From Mesostigma viride (taxonomy: Eukaryota; Streptophyta; Mesostigmatophyceae; Mesostigmatales; Mesostigmataceae): a DNA stretch of 62,000 nt. A model generated the notes under the pieces. That model was given only the letters and a program-made list of their open reading frames with translations, made no database searches and had not been told where the DNA came from. Location of the stretch: assembly GCA_009746045.1 (NCBI GenBank), contig RPFO01000156.1, positions 6,492,125-6,554,124 of the forward strand, written 5' to 3'. Below, in pieces: positions 34,774 to 45,496 of the stretch; the first letter of the stretch is position 1; each line of letters starts with the position of its first letter. The translations under genes and the position numbers were made by a program.

Positions 34774-37206
34774 TGGATGCCCATTTCATACTATTGGATG
34801 CCCATTTCATACCATTGGATGCCCACTTCATACCATTGGATGCCCACTTCATACCATTGGATGCCCACTTCATACTATTGGATGCCCATTTCATACCATT
34901 GGATGCCCATTTCATACTATTGGATGCCCACTTCATACTATTGGATGCCCATTTCATACTATTGGATGCCCATTTCATACCATTGGATGCCCATTTCATA
35001 CTATTGGATGCCCACTTCATACTATTGGATGCCCATTTCATACCATTGGATGCCCATTTCATACTATTGGATGCCCATTTCATACCATTGGATGCCCACT
35101 TCATACTATTGGATGCCCATTTCATACCATTGGATGCCCATTTCATACCATTGGATGCCCATTTCATACTATTGGATGCCCATTTCATACTATTGGATGC
35201 CCATTTCATACCATTGGATGCCCATTTCATACTATTGGATGCCCATTTCATACTATTGGATGCCCATTTCATACCATTGGATGCCCATTTCATACTATTG
35301 GATGCCCATTTCATACCATTGGATGCCCATTTCATACTATTGGATGCCCATTTCATACTATTGGATGCCCATTTCATACCATTGGATGCCCATTTCATAC
35401 CATTGGATGCCCATTTCATACTATTGGATGCCCATTTCATACCATTGGATGCCCATTTCATACTATTGGATGCCCATTTCATACCATTGGATGCCCACTT
35501 CATACTATTGGATGCCCATTTCATACCATTGGATGCCCATTTCATACTATTGGATGCCCATTTCATACCATTGGATGCCCATTTCATACCATTGGATGCC
35601 CACTTCATACTATTGGATGCCCATTTCATACTATTGGATGCCCACTTCATACCATTGGATGCCCACTTCATACTATTGGATGCCCATTTCATACTATTGG
35701 ATGCCCATTTCATACCATTGGATGCCCATTTCATACTATTGGATGCCCACTTCATACTATTGGATGCCCACTTCATACCATTGGATGCCCATTTCATACC
35801 ATTGGATGCCCACTTCATACTATTGGATGCCCATTTCATACTATTGGATGCCCATTTCATACCATTGGATGCCCATTTCATACTATTGGATGCCCATTTC
35901 ATACCATTGGATGCCCATTTCATACCATTGGATGCCCATTTCATACCATTGGATGCCCATTTCATACTATTGGATGCCCATTTCATACCATTGGATGCCC
36001 ACTTCATACTATTGGATGCCCATTTCATACCATTGGATGCCCACTTCATACTATTGGATGCCCATTTCATACCATTGGATGCCCACTTCATACTATTGGA
36101 TGCCCATTTCATACCATTGGATGCCCACTTCATACTATTGGATGCCCATTTCATACTATTGGATGCCCATTTCATACTTTTGGATGCCCATTTCATACCA
36201 TTGGATGCCCATTTCATACTATTGGATGCCCATTTCATACCATTGGATGCCCATTTCATACCATTGGATGCCCATTTCATACCATTGGATGCCCACTTCA
36301 TACTATTGGATGCCCATTTCATACCATTGGATGCCCATTTCATACCATTGGATGCCCATTTCATACCATTGGATGCCCATTTCATACTATTGGATGCCCA
36401 TTTCATACTATTGGATGCCCATTTCATACCATTGGATGCCCACTTCATACTATTGGATGCCCATTTCATACCATTGGATGCCCATTTCATACCATTGGAT
36501 GCCCATTTCATACTATTGGATGCCCATTTCATACCATTGGATGCCCATTTCATACCATTGGATGCCCACTTCATACCATTGGATGCCCATTTCATACCAT
36601 TGGATGCCCATTTCATACTATTGGATGCCCATTTCATACCATTGGATGCCCATTTCATACTATTGGATGCCCATTTCATACCATTGGATGCCCACTTCAT
36701 ACCATTGGATGCCCACTTCATACTATTGGATGCCCATTTCATACTATTGGATGCCCATTTCATACTATTGGATGCCCATTTCATACCATTGGATGCCCAC
36801 TTCATACTATTGGATGCCCATTTCATACCATTGGATGCCCATTTCATACTATTGGATGCCCATTTCATACCATTGGATGCCCACTTCATACTATTGGATG
36901 CCCATTTCATACTATTGGATGCCCACTTCATACTATTGGATGCCCATTTCATACCATTGGATGCCCACTTCATACCATTGGATGCCCACTTCATACTATT
37001 GGATGCCCATTTCATACCATTGGATGCCCATTTCATACTATTGGATGCCCATTTCATACTATTGGATGCCCATTTCATACCATTGGATGCCCATTTCATA
37101 CTATTGGATGCCCATTTCATACTATTGGATGCCCATTTCATACCATTGGATGCCCATTTCATACTTTTGGATGCCCATTTCATACTATTGGATGCCCACT
37201 TCATAC
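34774..37206. repeat. 21-bp satellite array, ~116 copies
   Basis: Head-to-tail copies of a 21-bp unit (ATTGGATGCCCA, then T/C TTCATAC, then T/C). Apart from two units with TTTTGG, variation is almost confined to two T/C positions. The period is a multiple of 3 with no stop, so 814-865-codon open frames exist on both strands. They are not supported as genes: they have no introns, no complexity and no conserved synonymous bias. It lies right of the first known exon of the EH/C2 gene, possibly in its first intron. Confidence 0.97.
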
Positions 37207-38953
37207 ACGGATGCTGACTGCTCGGGGCGGCAGTTTGGTTGCAGGTGCTCCCGAAGTCTTATTATAATAGCCAGACAGTGACTCTATGGACTCCGGAAGA
37301 AAAAACTTGACAGTTCTATTTTCTTGGGTGGGGTGGGGTGTGTGTTGGTGTGTGTGTGCGGGGGGGGCAGATTGGGGGAAAGGGGTTTGGAGATACCGGA
37401 CGGTCCCACCGACCGACGACCACAGGCTCCATGAGACATAGGAGGAGGGTGTGCTGCTCCTTGGCACTTCAGGGGGGGGAGGGGCGTATGCCACGCAGAA
37501 TGTTCAGGTTAGGATGCTAGAGGCGAAAGGCTACATGTTTTCCTTGTGGGGCCTAGAGGAGAGGTCGCAAGGTCGAAAGGGCTGGCTCTTTAGCCGTCGC
37601 ATGCCCATGCGACCGCAGTACTGGGGCCAGGGAACGTTACCCTGTTTGTGGGGCACGGAACATCCTGAGCGGCAGCACGAACTATCCTGAGCATCAGCAC
37701 GAGAAATCATGAGGGTGGCTGCAACCTGCCACGGCGCCACGCGTTCATGAGGATGGGTATATGGAAACCCTTGTAAGATTGGCCCACTGGAGCTAGACCC
37801 CCTTTGGCGCCGTGGACGATGTGGCATGCAATGAGGCATGCCCAGCTCAGAATGCTATGCAGGAAACTTCTTGGGAGGGAGGGGATTGGGTGGAGGTCAA
37901 GGTGGGCTAGGGGTGGGAACAGCGGAGGTTAGTGAAGTGCTGAAGGCGAGCACAAGCTTCGAAAGGGAATGTCGTGAAGAGGTCTACACGGTACATTGCT
38001 GTAGGTGACCCAGAACGTAACAAGCCACGCGGCTGGTAGCCATAGGTGGTACACGCCATGGGTGAAATGTTCAATGCGTAACGGCTGGATGCCAAAGATG
38101 GCCCAACGCAGGCACCCACACTATCGCACTGTAGTGTTAGCGTTCAGTGAACGGGTTGTCTTCGGTGCCAGAAGCAGCGTAAGAGTAGCCAAACGCCAGC
38201 AATAACTTACAGGCGTGTTTGGAATGGAAGACATGATAAGACCGTTCAGCCTCTGCACTTCAATAGGGCAAAGCTTGAGTGACCCCTGATGTTATCATCT
38301 TCCATGGGGTATAATGCACGACTGCATCACTTCACCCTCGACAGACACCCGCGCTCTGCTGGAGTTTGGCTCAGTACTCTAGCTGCCATCAGCGACCCGG
38401 GGAGCTCAATACCATGGTTCTTAAGTAAGAATGAGCGCGAAACACGCAGCATTCAGCCCGCAAATACCGCGTATATGTAGGAGCTGCAATCTCGCTTGGC
38501 GTACCTAGATAATAACGCAGATGTGGGAAAACAACCACCGTTCCTCAGAACGGGTTTCCTAAGGTAGCCTATGTTGAAGTTGCGTGTTACTGGCCTATTA
38601 TTTCAATGAAGCCCCCGAAGCCAGTCAAACGTAAGGCGGTCCTATTCTGGGCGCTTAGATAGTGCGCGAACCTCGAGCCTCGTATTGACGCCTCGATGGC
38701 TCATGGCAGATGGTAAACCCGTTGCAGTTCATTACCGAGGTACATACCCCCCTAGTGCATACAGACTTACTGAGTTAGATGCGACTTACCATTTATTGCA
38801 ATTTGCACCTATTACTGCTTATCAGTGAGCTAACTTAGCTTGGTGTTGAACTGTTGATACATAGCGTGTCAGCGCCCTTGTTTATCGCCCGACACGTGAG
38901 CCCTCCATAGGATCGGGGTCCTACAAAAGGGTCCTACATTTCAAGAACCCTAC
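37207..38953. other. Unassigned; likely 5' region of EH/C2 and TMA7 genes
   Basis: No confident exon. A missing first exon of the EH/C2 gene would be expected here or at 34.3-34.7 kb; a Pro-rich minus-strand frame starting with ATG at 37494 is one weak candidate. TG-rich simple sequence occurs at 37325-37365. Confidence 0.35.
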
Positions 38954-39525
38954 TACCGTAGTGGTTACAATATATGTACGCGTAATTATGTACGAATCGA
39001 CCTCGTACAGGCCCAAAAAAACCCTCTTCCGGGCCTCGTACACCTCAAAATTAGGTACCACCAGCGCAGCGCGGCGCAGACCTTAAAGCCTAGCTACCCG
39101 TGGCGCGGCGCCCGGAGGGAGTTTTCGCGCGCAAACTTCGTTTGATCTGCGTTGATATGTGGGTAGGTGCCTCGTTTCGTGGTGTGCTCCGTTGGTGTTC
39201 TCTCGTTAGGTTATGGATAGCTAGGTGGCTATGGGTGAGAAAAAGCAACGTACTCTGGACGGCTTGTGGGGTAAATTCCTGACCCCAGATGGCACTACCA
39301 CGTCCCTCCTTGGCTACTATCTAATGGCTACTACCTAGTACCTACATGCAGTTCAGTCAAACTGAACTGAACTACCTACTAGGTACTCGCGCACCCTTGA
39401 ATATACCCTGACATTATACGTACGTACAGTAAAAATAATTCCCAAAAGTTCTCGTACACGTAACAAAAATTCCTAAAAGTATTCGTACGATAATTACGCG
39501 TACATATATTGTAACCACTACGGTA
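38954..39525. mobile_element. 572-bp MITE with 35-bp perfect inverted termini
   Basis: The left end at 38954-38988 (starts TACCGTAGTGGTTACAATAT) is the exact reverse complement of 39491-39525, and similarity continues inward (TGTACGAAT). If the outer TA on each side is the target duplication, the ends are CCGTAGTGG and a Tc1/mariner-type TA target is implied; this is a guess. Inside is a second fold-back (GTTCAGT/ACTGAAC region near 39352-39375). No transposase ORF. Confidence 0.85.
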
Positions 39526-39868
39526 TCAACTTTTCATTCTACAACAAGCAGTCAAGCACTACCAGGCTCAAATAGTTGAATTACGACAAAAAAGATACGG
39601 AACCACTTCCACGATCAGAGCCGTAACAACTAACTTGCCCGCTGCTGCTGTTGTTGGGGCTAGGTGAGGGCTGCCAGCCTTGCGGTAGGCAAGTCAGTTG
39701 CCAACGCACCATCGCGCGCGTACCGTAGGGCTGCCATTGCCCAGCTCCCAATATTCAACACGCGTAAATTCGGTGGCATTGCCGGCAGTTGCCGAACGCT
39801 GCTTGCTCAGCTCCGAGCGCGCCCTTGTTCTCCTCGCAAGGTTATCAAGAGTCTTTTCATCGTTCACA

Positions 39869-42421
39869 ATGAGCGGCCGGCAAGGTGAACGACTATTTCT
39901 CTGTTTACATCCTCTGTCCCACGCTGTTGCATGGATAGTGAAGCTAGGGCGGTAAAGTTTCTACAACGTTCGCCGTTAGGCATAGACAGCCTATATTTTA
40001 ACCAGTGCGTCAATGCATGTGGAAATACTTTATTCTAATGACAGGGGGCAAGCTTAAGCCACTGAAGGCGCCGAAGAAGGGGCCGAAGGAGCTGGATGAT
40101 GTAAGCTTTTGCCTACAGTTACCTGACCGAGTCTTTGCACGTATCAGGCGGTCACCATGCTTGCCATGCAACGATTTCTCACCCTCGGCCCTCTCGAGAT
40201 GAGGACCTGCTTTTTGAGCTGCGTAGGTGTTTCAGCCGCCGTTTTTCTTACCGGCGCATCTTGTTCTGCAGGCATGTTTACACCGTGACGGAATTTCTTA
40301 ATCTGTACCTTGACAAGCTTGCAACTAATAACACATCTTTGTTGAATGTTTTTGTGTGTAACTGTAGATTTACAAAAGCGTTAAGCATTAAGCATTAAGC
40401 ACCAAGCATTACGACATTCATCGCACATTTGCTTACTTTCAAGCGCTATGGTATCGCCCTCATATACGCCGACTTATCAAGGAGACAACCAGCGTTATGG
40501 TGAACTCAAGTTCGCTGTGGCCACTGTAAACCTCAAAGTTGGTTTACTTGAGAATCAACAATAGCTCTTCTCTGGATCACGGTATTGCTCATGCTGCTGC
40601 TATTTGTAACTACTGGAAGTGAATATGGAGTTCATGCAGTCATTGCACACATGAATGCACGTCCAGCCACAAGCACATCTTGGACCCCAATACCCTGTCA
40701 AGGCCCTGAAGCGTGTACAGGCAGTCCCCTCCCGTCATGTCTGTTGTCTAGGCTCCACCAGGGTGAAAGAACAGTCATATGAAATAGACATGCACAGCTC
40801 TGCAAGGCCACCGCACAAGCTCCCTCACAAAAGTGTATGCACTGAGAAAGAGCACATGTATACTAGGATTGGGGGGTTGTGGGTGAACCCTGGGTATGCC
40901 CCTAAAACTCCTCAGGCTCCGGGAGAAGCCTTTATACTTCTCGTGGGCTATCGGGGGTTAGCATGCAACCTACCCCCACAAATGTCATCATGGCCGAGCG
41001 TTCCGTCGTCTTGGATAGTCCGGATGACGCGGAGTTGCTATCTGCGACTCCAGCCCTGGGCGAGTGAGCCGCGCCACTTGCCTTCGCGGGTGAAGTATCC
41101 GCGTAGAAAAGTGCCTCATCCAGTACTCCGTGGCATGCCTTCAGTGCCTTCAGTGTTCACGCACTTACTTAATGCTAGAATTAGCATACTTTAGACTGCA
41201 TGTTTATGGCTGGTTAGGCGTAGCACGCGTCGCGGGCATTATTTTGCTGGCATCTGTGCTCCAATTGCCACCTCTGTCTGTCAGAGTGTTTCCGGCAATG
41301 GAAACAGAAAGTGAAATGGAATAACATATCCCCCGGTTGGTGTTTATGGAGTTGGGTGTTTCAATGAGCAAAGCTTTTTTCACCTTCCCCAGGGCTTTGA
41401 GATCCTTTTTGGATCTTTCCCATCCACTTCTGCATCGCTCATGAGGTTGCTGCCCTTTTCCTCCTTTCTCCCTTTCTCCGTTGCTGCCCCCTTGACACAC
41501 GCGGTTGCGGTCTACCTGTCTTTCAACCCTCACTCGTAAAAAACGAAACCCTGTGAACCGGCTCGCAGGATGACTTGGCCTTCCTGGAGAAGAAGAAGAA
41601 GGAGGAGGCGGTGAGTGCTGTGGCGCTGCCGTGGATCCTTCCCATGCTAGCAATTGATCAAGGGAAAACGTGCAGTGCCTGACATGTGCATGGGCGGGGC
41701 CTGGCATGTTTCTAAGCTATCATTTGTCGATGCTGTTAAGATTAATATTTAATGCTCCTACGACTGGCCATCGGCGTGCCAGCGTCACAGCATCCCATCT
41801 AGTCTTTTACTTTGCCCCCCCCCAAACGGTAATCGCTTGCGCCGCAGGAACAGCTTTTGATGAAGCCACCGGACTTGTAACAGCAGCTGTTAGAGGCTGG
41901 GAAAGTAAATATATCTTTCTGATTGCCGGCATGGTAGCGTCCAAGTCTGTTTTGAAACCAGTACTGGATGTGGTTGGTATGGAAAGTCGCAAGGCTTGTC
42001 CCACGATGTGGTATTGAGGCAAACAAACTGATGATGGATTCAACCGAAAGAATCCCATGGATCGCACTGGAAAATAGGTTCTTATTTACGCGGGTAAAAA
42101 ATGTACATGGGCTTTCCAGCGTTATTGTTGTGGCGGTAGTATCCTGTTTTCTTGAAGCTGTGTTGTACTGCCGCCACTTTCAAAGACCTCACGGATGCAT
42201 TCTGTCGCTTTCTCGCCTCGGAGTGAGAGGCGTGGCTTCCCGTATTGCTCACACTTTTCTTTGTTGCTTGCCACCGTGTATTTCTTGTCTATCATGTTAC
42301 GCCTGGGTTGCACTACGACCTGGCTATTTGTGGCTCACAGGAGATGAAGGCATTGAGGGAAAAGGCCGCTGGCAAGGGGCCACTCGCAACCGGAGGAATC
42401 AAGCACAGCGGCAAGAAGTAG
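39869..42421 (+). CDS. TMA7: Translation machinery-associated protein 7 (TMA7)
   Basis: Four exons, 39869-39884 (16 nt), 40045-40100, 41569-41610 and 42341-42421 (stop TAG), joined by GT-AG introns, give exactly 64 residues, the family's normal length. The protein starts MSGRQGGKLKPLKAPKK and continues ELDDDDLAFLEKKKKEE. It ends with the diagnostic GPLATGGIKHSGKK. TMA7 is a small, highly charged eukaryotic protein found associated with ribosomes; yeast mutants have altered translation, and its molecular role is not settled. The coding sequence occupies 195 nt spread over 2.55 kb, so ORF-based gene finders miss it. The ATG at 39869 is fixed by the family start MSGR and by phase. Confidence 0.96.
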
Positions 42422-42800
42422 AGTGGCTGCGCGCTTTTAGCGGCCCACCCGTTGTAAATGTGTGCGTTGCCATGCCAGTGCACAGCACCACCTAAGCAAG
42501 GTCACCATCTTCACTATGATGGGAATACCACATTGCGAAGTGACCGGCTTTGACCAGTGGGCATGTTGCATCTTTAATAAGAGGCATCGTGGACTGTGAG
42601 ATCACTTTGAGTGCAAGCACTCATGCCAACTGTTGTTCTTGCCAGCACACATGGTATTTTTTTGCAAGGTGGCAGTGGAAGCACAGTGACAATGCTGTTA
42701 CTTTCAACGGTCGAGCATGGACTAGTGCATGGTTTCAAGGGGCTGGACAACCTTTGTTCACAGATGCGCATGAAATGACTGTTTAGAGATGCGCATGCGT
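42422..42800. other. 3' flank of TMA7
   Basis: No other gene is seen. It contains the TMA7 3' UTR. The right end (42801-42815) is the left target duplication of the LINE block. Confidence 0.5.
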
Positions 42801-42829
42801 ATATCTTGTCGTCCCTTCTCAAGGGCTAT

Positions 42830-43107
42830 TAATTAATTAATTAATTATCAACATCACTCCGTTGGGAGTCAATGTAGCACATATCCCTGAGAAGGGGCAT
42901 ATGGCTTTTAATACATTCTAGGCTACTTCCTGCAAGAGTGGAATGTAAGCAGCACTTGCTCTAGGTGCCTCAAGGGCACCGGCACCCTCATGATCTTCAC
43001 ACTATGCCCAGCTAAGGGGGAGTATGTCATGTGGGGGAAGATCATCATGGCTATACAAGAGCTAGGGCATGGCTTCTCGACAGAGAGCATCTCTCTGCAT
43101 GGCATAG
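42830..43107 (-). mobile_element. 5'-truncated copy of the ORF1-only retroelement
   Basis: A TTAA tail, a degenerate stem-loop near 42851-42873, and 3' UTR closely matching 43140-43390. It is bounded by TCAAGGGCTAT at 42819-42829 and 43110-43120. 278 bp, non-coding. Confidence 0.85.
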
Positions 43108-43120
43108 CATCAAGGGCTAT

Positions 43121-45116
43121 TAATTAATTAATTAATTAGGAACATAACTCCGTTGGGAGTATATGTAGCACATAGCCCTGAGAAGGGGCATATGGGCCTA
43201 TAATACATTCTAAGCTACTTCCTGCAAGGGTGGGAATGTAAACAACACTTGCTCTAGGTGCACCAGGGCACCCGCACCCTCATGGTCTATCACGCTATGC
43301 CCGGGTAAGGGGGGAGCATGCCTGTGAGGGGGAAGATCATCATGGCTATACAAGAGCTATGGCATGGCTTCTCAGCAGAGAGTGACTCCCTGCATGGGCA
43401 CAACATTACTAAATAAGGCTATGCATCGTCTGGAGTGTGGCACATCATAGGCACACATGTACATGATTAAATAAAGCGCGGGGCTTAGCTGGGATAGTGC
43501 CTCTAGGAGGCGTACATGTACATGGCCACGGTCTATCTATTCTGCACTACTACTGCTGTATTCCCCTAAGCTGGGGCGTCTGGAGTCGCTGGGGCCGCGG
43601 GGGGGGGGGGGTCGCCTGCCAGGGCTTGTGGCCGACGTAGATGGCCGCCCCCTTCCAGTACACCGGCTGCCCCGCCTTGGTCTGCCGGAGCTGGAGGTAG
43701 GTCGGCCATAGCTCCCGTCGCCGTTGTTGCTGCGCCAGGGTCAAGTCGTCATCAAGGGTGAAGAGAGTCTTCTCGAGCCGCTTGCGGCGTCTGAGAAAAG
43801 AAATCTTGTCCGCCGGGGTCTTAAAGGTGAGGAGGAGCGGGGGCGGCCCTGCCTTACCCCGCGCGCGGGGAAGGCGGTGGGCAGCCAGCTCTATCTCACC
43901 GTTAAGGCCCATGCGACCAAGGATTTCTCTCTCAAACGCACGCAAAAGCTTCTCGGAATTCTCACCTTCCTCCATCTTGAAGTTCTTGACAATGACGTTG
44001 AGGCTGCGCTTGGCGAGCTCGGCCTCCTCGCGGAGGTCAAGCGTCTGCCGTTGAAGCTGGGCTGCGACGGCGGAGGTGGTGGAGGTGGTATGTTGCTTAA
44101 GCATGTCCGCCCAGGTGGTGATGGGAGGAGCATCGCCGGCCAGGCCAGCCGAGGCTGGCTTGGCGGCAATGTCCTTCACCGCCTGGGCGGTGAGGCCTGC
44201 GGTATTCTGCAGAACCTCGATAGCAATGGCGTTGTCCTTAAGACGCTGGTCGATGTCACGGAGCTGGGCGGTGATGGCGTCGGAGGTGGAGGTGGTGGCG
44301 GTGGAGGAGGCGAGGAGGGTGGAGGTGGCGGTGGAGATGGTGGAGGTGGCGGTGGAGAGGAGGGGGAGCTCGGCAGCCAACGTGCTGCCCATGACCGCCA
44401 CATCTGCTGCGATGGGGGCCACGTGCTGCTCGAGGGCCTCCTTGAGGAGTGAGCGGATGGAGGATTCGGTTAAGGTGGTGGTGAGGGGCTTTGGGGGCCA
44501 AAGCTCCTCGAGGGAGCGGCCGAGGAGGGAGAAAAGGACGCGAATCTGAAGGTGGGGGCGGCGGCATTTGAGGATTTGGTCGAAGTTGTGGGTGCGTCTC
44601 TGGAAAGCATCAGTGAGGCGGCCCTGATGGAAGAGTTGCTTGCACATCTCGAGAAGCGAGGCATACGATCCGAAAAACACGTAGCTCAGGATCTTGTCGG
44701 GGTTGAGCTTGTCAAAAAAGCCGGGCTGGCTGGCGTCAAAGTCGAACTCCTCCCAGGTCGGCTCGGCAGGGCGACTGCGCTTGGGTTCAGGCGACGCTGC
44801 TGGCGAGGCGGCCAGCGGGGGCTGGGCGACCACTAGAGCTTGGCTAGTGGCGCCGCTGCCTTCTGGACCGGTTGGCGAAGCTGCAGCCGGGGCTGCAGAC
44901 GTATTTTCATTGCTAAGCGCAGCCGCCAGGCTGCGTTGCGTCGAGAGGCGTTTGCTCATCGTATATTGCGTAATAGCTTCGGAGAATTATATCAGCATGT
45001 GCGTCATAAAAAGACGCGTCGATTGTGATATTCACGGCTAAATTCGGTGCTCAAACGTGAAAGTTATGAGCTCCGCCGTCAGCCATGGCTACCTCGTGGC
45101 TCGTGGCTCGTGGTCT
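43121..45116 (-). mobile_element. Full-length ORF1-only non-LTR retroelement (1,996 bp)
   Basis: Flanked by the 13-bp direct repeat CATCAAGGGCTAT (43108-43120 and 45117-45129). In the minus direction: a ~157-bp 5' UTR starting with CACGAGC repeats, one ORF (44959-43550), a ~385-bp 3' UTR, the stem-loop at 43143-43165 (CATA/TATG, ACTCC/GGAGT) and a TTAA tail (43121-43138). There is no reverse transcriptase. A second copy with the same order lies at 9451-10222, so the arrangement is a family and not a deletion of one copy. Confidence 0.88.
43550..44959 (-). CDS. LINE ORF1-type RNA-binding protein
   Basis: 469 codons, uninterrupted, starting MSKRLSTQRSLAAAL. Residues ~1-70 are Ala/Pro/Ser-rich. 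About 75-165 form a charged, possibly folded segment. About 170-300 are Ser/Thr/Ala-rich with heptad character and could form a coiled coil. About 318-385 look like the RNA-recognition motif of ORF1 proteins (LNVIVKNFKMEEGENSEKLL, then AAHRLPRARGK, PPPLLLTFKT). About 385-445 resemble the following C-terminal domain (RRELWPTYLQLRQTK). ORF1 proteins coat LINE RNA and act as nucleic-acid chaperones. The intact frame suggests recent activity. The ORF1 class call is by architecture and motif, not a database match. Confidence 0.75.
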   Translation of the reverse strand: MSKRLSTQRSLAAALSNENTSAAPAAASPTGPEGSGATSQALVVAQPPLAASPAASPEPKRSRPAEPTWEEFDFDASQPGFFDKLNPDKILSYVFFGSYASLLEMCKQLFHQGRLTDAFQRRTHNFDQILKCRRPHLQIRVLFSLLGRSLEELWPPKPLTTTLTESSIRSLLKEALEQHVAPIAADVAVMGSTLAAELPLLSTATSTISTATSTLLASSTATTSTSDAITAQLRDIDQRLKDNAIAIEVLQNTAGLTAQAVKDIAAKPASAGLAGDAPPITTWADMLKQHTTSTTSAVAAQLQRQTLDLREEAELAKRSLNVIVKNFKMEEGENSEKLLRAFEREILGRMGLNGEIELAAHRLPRARGKAGPPPLLLTFKTPADKISFLRRRKRLEKTLFTLDDDLTLAQQQRRRELWPTYLQLRQTKAGQPVYWKGAAIYVGHKPWQATPPPPRPQRLQTPQLRGIQQ

Positions 45117-45231
45117 CATCAAGGGCTATGTGCTACATATACTCCCAACGGAGTTATGTTCCTAATTAATTAATTAATTAATTAATTAATTAATTAATTA
45201 ATTAATTAATTAATTAATATCTTGTCGTCCC

Positions 45232-45496
45232 CAACGTCAAATGGTGCATAATGCAACCGCAGGTGCAATGTCTTTGACTTTTGAGAAAAGCCAGCTGGCA
45301 TTTTCCTGCAAGAAGTTGAGGAATAATATTCAATGATCCATAATTTTTCACCAAATCTGACACGAGCTGCACAGCTTATCGTGTTGTAGTCAAACAACAA
45401 AAAGTAAACTAAAATGCTGCCGACTGGTACGATTCCACCTCTTCTTGTCCCAGGTGTGGGTCCAGGTATGTTGTATAAGCCATATGCTGCCACTTC
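45232..45496. other. Short intergenic spacer
   Basis: AT-rich spacer between two LINE blocks; nothing recognised. Confidence 0.5.

Larger units (their letters stand above)
42816..45216 (+). mobile_element. Short + strand LINE 3' end hosting two nested insertions
   Basis: ATATCTTGTCGTCCC occurs at 42801-42815 and 45217-45231, a 15-bp target duplication. What it encloses, once the two inner insertions are removed, is only about 60 bp of LINE 3' end plus its TTAA tail: TTCTCAAGGGCTAT at 42816-42829, continued at 45130-45216 with GTGCTACATATACTCCC, the stem-loop at 45136-45158 and the tail. It is an extremely 5'-truncated + strand insertion that later received two minus-strand insertions at TCAAGGGCTAT. 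Confidence 0.85.

Noticed and set aside
34774-37206. Possible CRISPR-like or centromeric array
   Set aside because: No alternation of repeat and unique spacer; period 21 bp with no spacer, in a eukaryotic sequence. A centromeric role has no support.
34658-37281. 814-865-codon ORFs on both strands
   Set aside because: 21-bp satellite without stop codons; equally open on both strands, which argues against coding.
43121-45158. A DNA transposon bounded by the inverted stem-loop sequences at 43143 and 45136
   Set aside because: The 13-bp direct repeats lie between these inverted copies, and the right copy belongs to the host LINE end; a tail and 5' truncation pattern fit retrotransposition.
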